Shown: positions 1 to 8,022 of the stretch, piece after piece
Layout: each line of letters opens with the position of its first letter
Position numbering within the stretch: position 1 is the stretch's first letter
From: Legionella londiniensis
GTDB lineage: Bacteria; Pseudomonadota; Gammaproteobacteria; Legionellales; Legionellaceae
Direction of reading: 5' to 3'
NCBI RefSeq assembly: GCF_001467825.1
Contig: NZ_LNYK01000016.1
Span: forward strand, 322,246-386,245
DNA length: 64,000 bases
The notes under the pieces: generated by a model
The model's database searches: none
What the model was told of the DNA's origin: nothing
Seen by the model: the letters and a program-made list of their open reading frames with translations, nothing else
Translations under genes and position numbers: made by a program

Positions 1-207
1 CAGAGGAAATTTGGAAAAAAATCGTTGGATCTGGCGATATCTTGAAGCTTGTTGCGCTTCGCCAAATATAACACATGCCAATTTGCTTAAATTGACTGTA
101 CGTGTAGCAAGTAATGCAAGCAACACATTTACAAAACACGCCATTCTTGCCTTGTTCCAGCCAAAATACGCGTTTAAACTATCCTTCAACTCGCTGATAC
201 ACTCCAT
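1..207 (-). mobile_element. IS4-type transposase, N-terminal part (cut by window edge)
   Basis: An open frame on the minus strand starts at ATG 207 and runs off the left edge, giving 69 codons with no stop. A strong AGGAGG-type ribosome site lies just upstream. The translation begins MECISELKDSLNAYFGWN and continues with a stretch reading TVNLSKLACVIFGEAQQA, then SRYRQIQRFF. This matches the N-terminal helical region of IS4-family DDE transposases, where 'RTVNLxKLA' followed by 'YRxxQRFF' is typical. The catalytic DDE residues would lie outside the window, so intactness cannot be judged. No terminal inverted repeat was identified between 208 and 422. A plus-strand open frame over the same bases is a shadow. 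Confidence 0.8.
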
Positions 208-299
208 ATAACCTCCTTTTGGCGATCGAGATTATATGATTTTCATTGCATGTCAGCGAGTTACCTCAACTTACTTCAGGCCCAAACTCAAAATGGTTG

Positions 300-313
300 C
301 CCGCCTGCGCGGG
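300..313. repeat. Short GC-rich hairpin followed by a T-tract
   Basis: CCCGC at 300-304 and GCGGG at 309-313 form a hairpin with a 4-base loop, and a T-run follows about ten bases later. It lies between the divergent transposase and the U-box-like gene. It may be a weak terminator or a piece of a dispersed intergenic repeat. The function is not established. Confidence 0.4.
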
Positions 314-365
314 AATGACTGGTTTTTTGTCATGTACAGAGCAAAAACACTTAAAGATAATAGAA

Positions 366-371
366 TATAAT
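366..371 (+). promoter_or_regulatory. Candidate -10 box (TATAAT) upstream of the U-box-like gene
   Basis: A perfect TATAAT lies about 50 bases before the preferred ATG at 423. No good -35 box is visible at the standard spacing. The 11-mer AAATTTGCACA at 386-396 falls in the expected early transcribed region. The same 11-mer is the half-site of the palindrome between tssB and tssC. Confidence 0.4.
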
Positions 372-422
372 ATGCAATCATGATAAAATTTGCACACTTT
401 TGCATTGATAACTAAGCAATCT

Positions 423-1601
423 ATGGGTCCACTTAACTTTTTGCGAAAACTGTTTTCTTTTTTTTGGCATGGGTCTGCCGCGCTTGCTGGCTTTTTGCTG
501 TTGCCTATTGCCAGTGCTATTCAAATCTTACTTTTGGCTTTCGTTGTAGCTGGGATGGCATTAGTTTTAGTTCCACTGATCTCTTTTGTGTTCTTGCCAA
601 GACTAGTGATCGATGAATTATCTTTTAGAAGTGTGTTTCGCGGGATTACAATAGGCCTTGGAGCCTTTATAGGGCTTAGCGCGCTCGCATTGGTTGTCAT
701 CCCTTTGATGACTGTGATTGGGCTTGGCATAGGGGTAATCTCGTCCGCGGTTGACGGTATGGTAACAGGCTGGAATGAAGGCTTCCTTGCTTTGATTAGA
801 AAAGCCTTTACACCTTTATTCACTTTCTCCTGGATTCAGACTCATCAGGAAGAAGAACAAATACAAAATCTTGTGCAGGGTTTAAATGATGACGATGAAC
901 ATGTTCAAGACCGGCAGACTGAGCTCGGAAACCACCTCTATCAGTTATTGACGCAGCTTTTTACAGAAGCTAATAACCGCCCAATTAATCAAGGTGATCT
1001 TAAGAACTATAAGTGCACAGGAACTGAAGTAGAAAAGCTTAAAAAAGAATATCAAATATTGGATACAAACGAGGAGCGCAACATTAAGGAATATCTGGAA
1101 AAGTTAAAGGAGAAACCTACACTCTCACCAGATGAAATAAAACATAAAGCTCTGATTGAGCGCTATCTTGATGTAAAAGAGCGGCTAAACGGTAGCTGTC
1201 CGATCACACTTGAAGTTCCAGAGAAAAGCAATGCCGTATTATTAGTCAAGCAATATTATGATGGAAGTACTTGGCTGCCTGTGCCAAATGGAGCTCAAAT
1301 TTTTGATAGGGAATCTTTAGAGGGCTGGCTCAAGACTAATGCCGTTCATCCGACTACCCGCGAGAATATAGTATCTCCTGAACAGTATGATGATGGTCAT
1401 AAAATATGTAACACCCGCTACCGTTACCATCCTTATTATATAGATATTCAAGGAAGGCAATGCGGGGTGTCTCAGGAGCTAAATAATCTTGCAAGCTTGC
1501 TCAAAAATTCGCTGCCGATTTTAAAGTCTTCAAAGAGTGACCAGCGGCAGTTAGATGATAATCTAGACATAAACCGTAGCCATGCTTGGAGCTTTTTTTA
1601 A
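423..1601 (+). CDS. Multi-pass membrane protein with a U-box-like C-terminal domain; candidate effector
   Basis: About 392 residues from ATG 423. A TTG at 390 in the same frame is possible but has no ribosome site. The first ~130 residues are strongly hydrophobic, with several membrane segments containing runs such as GFLLLPIASAIQILLLAFVV. A charged helical stretch follows (about 145-255), with Lys/Glu-rich segments likely to be coiled coil. Near residue 259 a domain starts CPITLEVP and continues through LPVPNGAQIFDRESLEGWL and then HPTTRENI. This order (CPI, then a Pro-rich loop, then 'DRxxLExWL', then 'PxTRE') is the layout of U-box and RING-like E3 ligase domains, in degenerate form. U-box proteins are known Dot/Icm effectors in Legionella (e.g. 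LubX), so a role in host ubiquitination is a reasonable inference. It is convergent with icmF. No clear Glu-rich translocation tail is seen. Function unproven. Confidence 0.75.
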   Translation: MGPLNFLRKLFSFFWHGSAALAGFLLLPIASAIQILLLAFVVAGMALVLVPLISFVFLPRLVIDELSFRSVFRGITIGLGAFIGLSALALVVIPLMTVIGLGIGVISSAVDGMVTGWNEGFLALIRKAFTPLFTFSWIQTHQEEEQIQNLVQGLNDDDEHVQDRQTELGNHLYQLLTQLFTEANNRPINQGDLKNYKCTGTEVEKLKKEYQILDTNEERNIKEYLEKLKEKPTLSPDEIKHKALIERYLDVKERLNGSCPITLEVPEKSNAVLLVKQYYDGSTWLPVPNGAQIFDRESLEGWLKTNAVHPTTRENIVSPEQYDDGHKICNTRYRYHPYYIDIQGRQCGVSQELNNLASLLKNSLPILKSSKSDQRQLDDNLDINRSHAWSFF

Positions 1602-1633
1602 CTGATTTTAGTCATGGTTGCGAGTCAAAAGCT

Positions 1634-4552
1634 TTAAGTTATTTTTTCAGGCAAGGCAAATCCGTGTAATATGCCGGGCGTAAACGGATTGACCTTGTTT
1701 GCCACTTTCAAGAGATAACGGCCAGAATTGCCATTTACTTCAAACAGTATTTGCAGATTTGCGCTGTCTTCCTCATCCGTCAATACATTAACTTTTTGTA
1801 ACAGCTTAAAAAACGCCCATTGACCTGATTCTTCAATTTCGAAACGTGAACCTTCTATTGAATTTAAAATGAGTTTTACATCCTGAACGGGCCAAGAAAA
1901 GCGGACAAAAGAGTCAGAATATTGATCATCACTGATTTTATTATTGCCAATCTGCAGTTCTAATTGTGAGACGATAGGATCCAGGCTGATTTTTTGCAGG
2001 CTGAAATCAATTTTACTCTTTCTGCCTGAACCTGAAAAAAACATATTTGTGATTACATTGGAATGAATTAATTGATGAATATTATCTTGACTGATAGGGA
2101 GTACAGAATGATTGTATTCCTTTGGTTGCCATTGTGCGCTTGTTGTATCAAGAAACGGTTTTAGATAGTACTCAACAAATTGGTTTAAAGTGCCATCAGC
2201 AGCAAAAAAATGATCAAAATCGGCAATATTGACTTCCTGACTCTCAGTAGACTCAAAAGGATAGCGTTGGGCTATATGCTGAAGGTATTCTGCAAAAACC
2301 TGTTTTTGCCATTGCTCATTGATATACGCCCTGGTTTCCTGCATTAAAATAAACCAGGAATCATCTGCAATTTGTTTAAGCCAGTTATTAACCGGTTCAG
2401 GGAATTGCTGGCTGCGCACATACAACGCACTTAAGGGGTTAGGTAAAGTATTTCCTTGAAACTGGGCTTTGGTCAGTGTAAATGCCGTTTGGCCATGGTC
2501 CTGAACCACAGAAAGCGTTTTTAGAAAATTTTCCAATTCATTTAAGTGAGTTGATAATTCCTGAACGGCAGATTTGCCAAGCAGGTTTAGAGAAGTAAAC
2601 TGGCTTGCGATTTCCTGATTAAACAGTGAATCTTGATGGGCAAAGTCAGGGCTTGTTTGTTGTTGAATCAATTCAATGAATTGTTTTACCGCATTGGTGC
2701 GAGTTAAGGTCTGAGTCAAGTGTTGTGCTTGTTGGTAATCCTGGAAATGCCATGGGGTTGAGCGATTCATCAGATTTTTCCACCAGGAGACATACTCATA
2801 GCAATATGCTTTCTGGATAGATATCTGAATATTTTCCTTTTTATCGCGCTCAAGAACCCATTGTTCTGAATCCAGTTCGGCACTGATTTGTGGTAACAGG
2901 GCAATGACTGTTTCAAATCCATGCCTTGTAAAATACGCTGGGAGCTCATGGTGAGCCAGTTCAAAACCCTCGACAGTGATCTTCTCTTTTTCCTTTGGAA
3001 AATAGGTTTTTGCAAGGGAGTAATATAAATAACTGTCAGGCAACGCATTAAGATAGTTGCGCATGTCCCGAACCAATTGTAAATTGATGGCAACAGGCTG
3101 CACGGGTTGTTTCAGCAACTGTTTTAGGAGAGCAAGTTTTTTTTGGACTTCTGGTTTGGGTTCTTTTTGCCAGCGTAATTTGAACCAGTTTTGCACGGCT
3201 TGTAAGGAAAGCTTATGAGGGTGACTCAGCATCAAGTAAATTTTTAATGCCTGATAACGGTTACCGGGCGTTTCAGAACCATCGGTTAAACTTTGCTCAA
3301 TCTCGTTGAGAATTGCCGGCAAAAAATGGCTGTGCAATTGATGCCGGGCATTGGTTTGCAATTGAGTTTTCAGAAAATGCAGGCTTGGTAAAGCGGCATT
3401 GATCGGCAGATTGTCCAGTGAGGCTGAGGCTCGCGCTAGATGGTACAAAGCAGGCGACGGGACTTGCTTGTCCGAAATTAATGCTTCATACGTTAGCAAT
3501 TCTTTGCTTGCCGCATCGAGCAATTGCGATGTTTTTATGTGATTGACTGCAATCCATGATAAGGGTAAGAGAAAAAGGCCGCAGATTGAGCTTATCACCA
3601 AATGGGGTTTTTGAAATCTTGATTCTATAGAGCGTTGAGTTTGTCTTTGAAAAGCAGTTATTGCCCCGTGAATAAAATAGGCCCGGTAATTTTTGGCTTG
3701 AAGGAATTGATCCTGGATTGCCAGGGCATATTCATGTTTTATTTTTTTGTTTAATCTATCCTGGCTGTATCCGCCTTGTTCTGCACTTGAGAAATAAACA
3801 GCTTGCAGGTTAAACAGAGAGCCGGGTATGTTCTGCACGATAATCTGGAGTGCCTTTTGCAGGCTTATCAGTTGTAAAGGGAATTCGCGAATCAAGGTTC
3901 TTCTAAGGCTGGAACGGACAGGATGCATTTTTTGTATGACCTGTTGTTCTAGAATATTAACCATGCGATGAAATTGTTTATTGTATATTTCTATTCTTCG
4001 CTCTGGTTTTGACGAGCGGTACAGCGAAAAACCAAGTGCTTTTTCAAGTTCTGTGGCATGTGATTGTTGAAAAAATTCACAGAAACCGGCAAGCGAGTCA
4101 AACTTGGTCAGCATGATGGCTACATCTACCTGGTAACCTATGGCCAAGCCAAAGCGATTCAATAATTGAATATGCGCTTTACAACGATCCAGGTATTGAA
4201 GGTGTTCTGAGAAAAATAACTCATTAATATCTATACATAATAATAACCCGCTGATTTGCAGCGAGTGATGGCAACGGTTTAGCTGTTTTATAATTTGTTG
4301 CAATAAACAATGACTGCCGGTCACCCAGGATTCACTCAATCTTACAATGAGGCCTGCATCATTGTAATACACATCAGTGCTTCTTTCTGCTTCAACTCTA
4401 ACTTGAGTGAGATTGCTTTGTCGTAATAAGCTTTTTTTGCCCTGGCTATCCTTGCCGATAAGCAGTAAAAAAGAGAGCGTATTGCCCTGGGGCTTTAATT
4501 GCTGGATGATTGCTTTTATGGCATTACATAATGCAACTAATGATTTGTCCAT
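1634..4552 (-). CDS. icmF: IcmF/TssM-family inner-membrane protein
   Basis: 972 residues. IcmF/TssM proteins anchor the membrane complex of type VI secretion, and IcmF also stabilises the Dot/Icm type IV system of Legionella. The N-terminal domain is GTPase-like: P-loop GKDSQGKK at residues 33-40, a Walker-B-like strand LLLCIDI, and a TKFD motif. A Lys occupies the usual Ser/Thr position after GK. One membrane segment follows near residues 316-337, then a large periplasmic region. The protein starts straight at the NTPase domain, so the N-terminal membrane hairpin of classical TssM is absent. Its length matches Legionella IcmF (about 973) better than typical TssM (1,100-1,300). The start codon overlaps the dotU stop (TAATG), so the two are translationally coupled. 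Sheath and tube genes lie 3 kb away on the other strand. Family assignment is firm; whether it serves T6SS, Dot/Icm or both is open. Confidence 0.92.
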   Translation of the reverse strand: MDKSLVALCNAIKAIIQQLKPQGNTLSFLLLIGKDSQGKKSLLRQSNLTQVRVEAERSTDVYYNDAGLIVRLSESWVTGSHCLLQQIIKQLNRCHHSLQISGLLLCIDINELFFSEHLQYLDRCKAHIQLLNRFGLAIGYQVDVAIMLTKFDSLAGFCEFFQQSHATELEKALGFSLYRSSKPERRIEIYNKQFHRMVNILEQQVIQKMHPVRSSLRRTLIREFPLQLISLQKALQIIVQNIPGSLFNLQAVYFSSAEQGGYSQDRLNKKIKHEYALAIQDQFLQAKNYRAYFIHGAITAFQRQTQRSIESRFQKPHLVISSICGLFLLPLSWIAVNHIKTSQLLDAASKELLTYEALISDKQVPSPALYHLARASASLDNLPINAALPSLHFLKTQLQTNARHQLHSHFLPAILNEIEQSLTDGSETPGNRYQALKIYLMLSHPHKLSLQAVQNWFKLRWQKEPKPEVQKKLALLKQLLKQPVQPVAINLQLVRDMRNYLNALPDSYLYYSLAKTYFPKEKEKITVEGFELAHHELPAYFTRHGFETVIALLPQISAELDSEQWVLERDKKENIQISIQKAYCYEYVSWWKNLMNRSTPWHFQDYQQAQHLTQTLTRTNAVKQFIELIQQQTSPDFAHQDSLFNQEIASQFTSLNLLGKSAVQELSTHLNELENFLKTLSVVQDHGQTAFTLTKAQFQGNTLPNPLSALYVRSQQFPEPVNNWLKQIADDSWFILMQETRAYINEQWQKQVFAEYLQHIAQRYPFESTESQEVNIADFDHFFAADGTLNQFVEYYLKPFLDTTSAQWQPKEYNHSVLPISQDNIHQLIHSNVITNMFFSGSGRKSKIDFSLQKISLDPIVSQLELQIGNNKISDDQYSDSFVRFSWPVQDVKLILNSIEGSRFEIEESGQWAFFKLLQKVNVLTDEEDSANLQILFEVNGNSGRYLLKVANKVNPFTPGILHGFALPEKIT

Positions 4553-5337
4553 TAACTATCCATAGTAGCGATATGGGAGTAACCTTGAACCAGTGATTTG
4601 GCCTTATAATCAAGCCAAAAATAGCTGCAAAAATAAATTGCTCCCAACAGTAAAACTCCCAATGATACACTCAAAATATAAGGTTTGTAATTGACGGGCG
4701 CAGCAAGGGGTTTTTGTTCTTCTTTAAAAATCTTGTATGATTTATTGACGCGGTTTAGCTGGATTAATTGGTATAACTCTTCAATTAAATTGTCAAGCGC
4801 GCATCTCCCGTCAGCCCGCATGTGGCAGTCTCCTTCAAATCCCGTGATCAAACAATAATAGGCCAGTTCAATGAGATCGAGATATTGATTTGTCCGTTCT
4901 TTCAGAAAGTCAATAATATGAAAAAAACGCTTTTGCGGGCCTTCATCAACATGAGAGGAAGGAGTAAAGGCTTTAAATTCTGGGGGGGCGCCATAAATGC
5001 GCATGTAATTTTTACCCAAGAGCTCATCTATCGTCGCGCTGAGAAGATAACGTGCAATGGCTATTGATTCTTCCCCATATTGCTGGCTGATTAGCCTGCT
5101 GTGGAATGCGTGTATTTCGTGCTCTATGTTATGGCGAATTTCCGCGACCGGAGGCAAGGTAGGGCTAATATTTAAACGTTCGAGCAGCGATAGCAAGGGA
5201 CTTGCGGCAGCAACCAGCGGGTTTGTGGCTGAGTAAAAAATAAAAAGTTTTGAACGATAGTATCCTTGAGGGAGATACTGCTTGTCGGATAAGGCAATTT
5301 GGCTTACAAGAGCGCCTGAATAAAACTCGGCTGTCAC
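4552..5337 (-). CDS. dotU: DotU/IcmH/TssL-family inner-membrane protein
   Basis: 261 residues, from GTG 5337 with a GGGAG ribosome site eight bases upstream. DotU/TssL proteins are tail-anchored: a helical cytoplasmic domain followed by one C-terminal membrane helix, here around PYILSVSLGVLLLGAIYF (residues ~218-240), and a short periplasmic tail. The cytoplasmic domain has typical features, including a RYLLSATIDELL segment and a YYCLITGFEGDC segment. There is no OmpA-like peptidoglycan-binding extension. The length equals that known for Legionella IcmH. It is the first gene of a two-gene operon with icmF and should partner it in the membrane complex. As with icmF, the secretion system it belongs to cannot be decided from sequence alone. 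Confidence 0.92.
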   Translation of the reverse strand: MTAEFYSGALVSQIALSDKQYLPQGYYRSKLFIFYSATNPLVAAASPLLSLLERLNISPTLPPVAEIRHNIEHEIHAFHSRLISQQYGEESIAIARYLLSATIDELLGKNYMRIYGAPPEFKAFTPSSHVDEGPQKRFFHIIDFLKERTNQYLDLIELAYYCLITGFEGDCHMRADGRCALDNLIEELYQLIQLNRVNKSYKIFKEEQKPLAAPVNYKPYILSVSLGVLLLGAIYFCSYFWLDYKAKSLVQGYSHIATMDS

Positions 5338-5572
5338 GTTTAACTCCCAATATGATTGTTTATTCCAAACAATGACGAAGCCTGATTAAAATGGCTGAAA
5401 ACAAAAGCCGCAGAGCATCGAAAGCGTTACAGGAAACAGGTAATGATTTAAGCCAATCGGTGCTCATTAGTAAGTCTACTGACTTTAACAACAAAAATTT
5501 TTTTTTGCCAGCTTTTGTATTTTTATCTTACAACAAAAATATTACGGCAAGCCACATGTCTTGTCGATGGAT

Positions 5573-7054
5573 CTAATTAGAAAATAATCGCTCAAATTGG
5601 TTGAGATTCTGTTCTAACTGCCATTGCAATTGCGCTTTTTGGCTGGTTTTTATAAATTTCTGACACGATACGCTGTTGAGCGTTTGACAAGCAGGAACGG
5701 GAATTTGCTTTTTATCATCTGCCCAGATGCTCACGCCGGGTAGAAAACTATAAGTGAGCGCATTGCGGTTGATGGCTTTGATGTCATCATAATTCAAGCC
5801 ATGAAGATAGACTGCCTCAACATATTGGCGAGTGAGATCAGTACGCAATACACCTTCATCATCGGTTGAGAGAACCACCGGGACGTCGTGAGCTAAATAA
5901 TAGCGCAGGGGATGTTTTTTGCCTGAGACGTTTAAAATGATCTGATTGCTGGTTAAGTTGATTTCCACAGGAACCGGTTTTGCCGCCATAAACTTCAGCA
6001 GCTCCTCTGCCTTATCTTCATAGGCAATATCCACGCCATGCCCGATGCGTTCAGCATGGCCTGTATATACGGCATCATAAATATGAAACCGCAAATCATT
6101 CGGCATGACAGCATCAGGCGAAAGTTCGCCGGCATGAAGCGCAATATGAACATCAGGATAAAGCTTATGCAAGAATGCTATTATCTGCATATGTTTCCGA
6201 TAATCACGAAGGGAGATGAGCCCGTCTTCTGCCTGTACTAAGTTAATGCCGACAATATCAGGTGACTTGCTGGCAGCAACAAATGCATTGACTGCCTGCG
6301 CAAATAGATTATCAATGGGTTGCTCGCGCAAAATATAATACTGAAATTTAATGGTCACTGAGCATGCTTTGGCATCAGGGGATTTTGCACACCCCAAGTG
6401 ACGATGCGCCTCCTTTAAAATCCTGTTGCTTTCTTCGATGGTATGCTGAATAGTATGCTGAAATCCCTGGTTTGCAAGCAGAAGCTTGTGCTTTTTATCC
6501 CAATCAGAGGTATCGGCAATTACATTTGCAAATTTGCTCGAGCTTGCATTATCCGGAAGCACCATAATTTCCAGATAAAGTTCATTTTGGTTAGCAGCTC
6601 TTTCCATGATTTCAGCGAGAAGTTGGGGGCGAAAATCCGCAACCACGGGCATAAATTTGTAAAAACTTGCAAAAAAATGATCATGAGCCGATTCTTTGCC
6701 GGGTACAAAATTTTTCATGGACCAGGCTTCGATGGTTTGATTATAAATTTCTGGTTTTGTAAAGAGGGTTCTGGACTCAATACCGTTACATGGCTCAACA
6801 GGTTTACTAAGAACATGATTTTGTTGGTTCAGGCAGTATTCGTGATTGGCCGCAAGCGCCAGCATGTGTTCAGGATAAGCTCCGCCTGCTAAATGGTAAT
6901 GAAGCTCCCCCCCTTTGGGCATGGACTTAAAAAAGCTGTATAGCGCATTCGGATTGGATTTGATTGACTCAAGATAATCGTGCACCGTGGCATATGCCGG
7001 AATAAGAAAAAGGCTGACAAAAAGAAAGGTTGGTATTCTAAAAAATTTTATCAT
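5573..7054 (-). CDS. Secreted adenosine deaminase family protein
   Basis: 493 residues with a clear Sec signal peptide (residues 1-22, ending AYA). The metallo-hydrolase motifs of adenosine deaminases are all present: GELHYHLAG with the zinc-binding H52 and H54, IALHAGEL with the catalytic Glu, GHAERIGHGVDI, and STDDEGV with the metal-binding Asp. The opening MPKGGELH resembles the secreted ADGF/ADA2 branch. The predicted reaction is deamination of adenosine or deoxyadenosine to inosine in the periplasm or outside the cell. That could serve purine salvage or alter host adenosine levels; this is inference. The gene lies between dotU-icmF and tssB on the minus strand, separated from tssB by 314 bases, so it is not obviously co-transcribed with either secretion run. 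The start has only a weak ribosome site. Confidence 0.88.
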   Translation of the reverse strand: MIKFFRIPTFLFVSLFLIPAYATVHDYLESIKSNPNALYSFFKSMPKGGELHYHLAGGAYPEHMLALAANHEYCLNQQNHVLSKPVEPCNGIESRTLFTKPEIYNQTIEAWSMKNFVPGKESAHDHFFASFYKFMPVVADFRPQLLAEIMERAANQNELYLEIMVLPDNASSSKFANVIADTSDWDKKHKLLLANQGFQHTIQHTIEESNRILKEAHRHLGCAKSPDAKACSVTIKFQYYILREQPIDNLFAQAVNAFVAASKSPDIVGINLVQAEDGLISLRDYRKHMQIIAFLHKLYPDVHIALHAGELSPDAVMPNDLRFHIYDAVYTGHAERIGHGVDIAYEDKAEELLKFMAAKPVPVEINLTSNQIILNVSGKKHPLRYYLAHDVPVVLSTDDEGVLRTDLTRQYVEAVYLHGLNYDDIKAINRNALTYSFLPGVSIWADDKKQIPVPACQTLNSVSCQKFIKTSQKAQLQWQLEQNLNQFERLFSN

Positions 7055-7368
7055 GTTTGCTAACTTAAAAAATATGCCAGGAAGACTTCACATGCATAAT
7101 CTCAAATAGGCACTCATTGTCTCAAATATTAGTGATAAATAAAATAGTACGCAGGGAATCAGGGCCTACGCATGAAAATAGGAGGCAAGTTGACCTCATC
7201 TAATTCAAGTTTGATTTTCATGCGCAGGCACTGGGGAATGGGTTTGAGTGATTTTTTTATGTCTTATCAGGAAAAAAGTTTTAATTAAGGCGTGCAATTT
7301 AAAAAAACATGGAGTAAGATTAGCGCCGTTAAGGAAAAAAAACAGCAACCCAAATCGATGGAGTGAAC
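7055..7368. other. Divergent intergenic region between adenosine deaminase and tssB
   Basis: This 314-base gene-free stretch should hold the promoters of both flanking genes. Its main structure is the MITE-like inverted repeat at 7164-7229. The tssB-proximal half (7240-7362) is AT-rich with several A- and T-tracts, but no convincing -35/-10 pair was found. No small ORF with a good ribosome site was seen. Confidence 0.6.
7164..7229. repeat. MITE-like inverted repeat, copy 1
   Basis: Left arm GCCTACGCATGAAAAT (7164-7179) and right arm ATTTTCATGCGCAGGC (7214-7229) are inverted complements with one mismatch, enclosing 34 bases. A second element with nearly the same ends lies at 40591-40690 between folB and hemE. 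Shared ends with differing interiors suggest a small non-autonomous mobile element or dispersed intergenic repeat. Confidence 0.7.
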
Positions 7369-7884
7369 ATGTCCAAAAGTTTTCAGCATGAAATTCCTCA
7401 GGCACGCGTTAATATTACTCTAGATGTAGAAACTGGCGGTGCCAAAACAAAAAAAGAGCTCCCCTTGAAATTACTAATCCTTGGCGATTTCAGCAATGGC
7501 AAAGCTAAAGGAACCATAGCGCAGCGTGAGCGCATTAGTATTAATAAGCACAATTTTAATCAAGTACTGGCTGATTTATCCCCGGAATTAAACATCAATG
7601 TCCCTAACCGAATTAAAAACGATGGCGATTTGCCGGTTAAACTTCAATTTCAAGTCTTTTCTGATTTCAAGCCCGAAGCCATTGTCGAGCAAATTCCCCA
7701 GTTAAAACGGTTGATGGCCATGCGGAATTTGTTAAAAGATTTAAAATCCTGTGTCATCGATAATCAGAATTTTCGGAAAGAACTTGAAAAAATCATGAGG
7801 GACAGGCGTGATGCCCAGCAATTACAGCAAGAATTGTCAGAAGTCGCCCCAATAATCGAAGAACAGGATCAACCAGAAAATTAG
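7369..7884 (+). CDS. tssB: Type VI secretion sheath protein TssB (VipA/IglA)
   Basis: 171 residues from ATG 7369, which has GGAG five bases upstream; a GTG two codons earlier is less likely. TssB is the small sheath subunit that co-assembles with TssC into the contractile T6SS tail. Family marks are visible: an N-terminal RVNITLDVE strand, then LPLKLLILGDFSNG, the segment ERISINKHNFNQVLADLSPEL, and the C-terminal helix MAMRNLLKDLKSCVIDNQ that interlocks with TssC. The length is normal for the family. It is the first gene of the plus-strand run, 138 bases before tssC; that gap contains a strong palindrome. Confidence 0.95.
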   Translation: MSKSFQHEIPQARVNITLDVETGGAKTKKELPLKLLILGDFSNGKAKGTIAQRERISINKHNFNQVLADLSPELNINVPNRIKNDGDLPVKLQFQVFSDFKPEAIVEQIPQLKRLMAMRNLLKDLKSCVIDNQNFRKELEKIMRDRRDAQQLQQELSEVAPIIEEQDQPEN

Positions 7885-7924
7885 GGCGCTCTCGGCGGCT
7901 GCTCCTCAGTTGGATTTTCAGAGC

Positions 7925-7950
7925 TAAATTTGCACACATGTGCAAATTTA
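7925..7950. promoter_or_regulatory. 26-bp near-perfect palindrome between tssB and tssC
   Basis: Arms TAAATTTGCACA (7925-7936) and TGTGCAAATTTA (7939-7950) are exact inverted complements around a two-base centre. With such a small centre it looks more like a protein-binding dyad than an RNA hairpin, and no U-tract follows. The same half-site, AAATTTGCACA, occurs at 386-396 upstream of the U-box-like gene. It could be an operator linking the two loci, or an mRNA stem affecting the tssB to tssC ratio. Confidence 0.5.
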
Positions 7951-8022
7951 AGCCAAGAAATCCACGAGACCACAGATTAGCAATCCAATTATTACATACT
8001 CGCATCATGAGAAGGATAGTTC

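Noticed and set aside
11-211. Plus-strand open frame of 66 codons at the left edge
   Set aside because: It is the antisense of the IS4-type transposase, which has recognisable residues and a strong ribosome site.
5391-5576. Open frame of 61 codons between dotU and adenosine deaminase
   Set aside because: No ribosome site, low-complexity composition and no recognisable family; the region is better read as the divergent/tail intergenic space.
6443-6892. 149-codon plus-strand open frame
   Set aside because: It is inside the adenosine deaminase gene, which carries all catalytic motifs on the minus strand.
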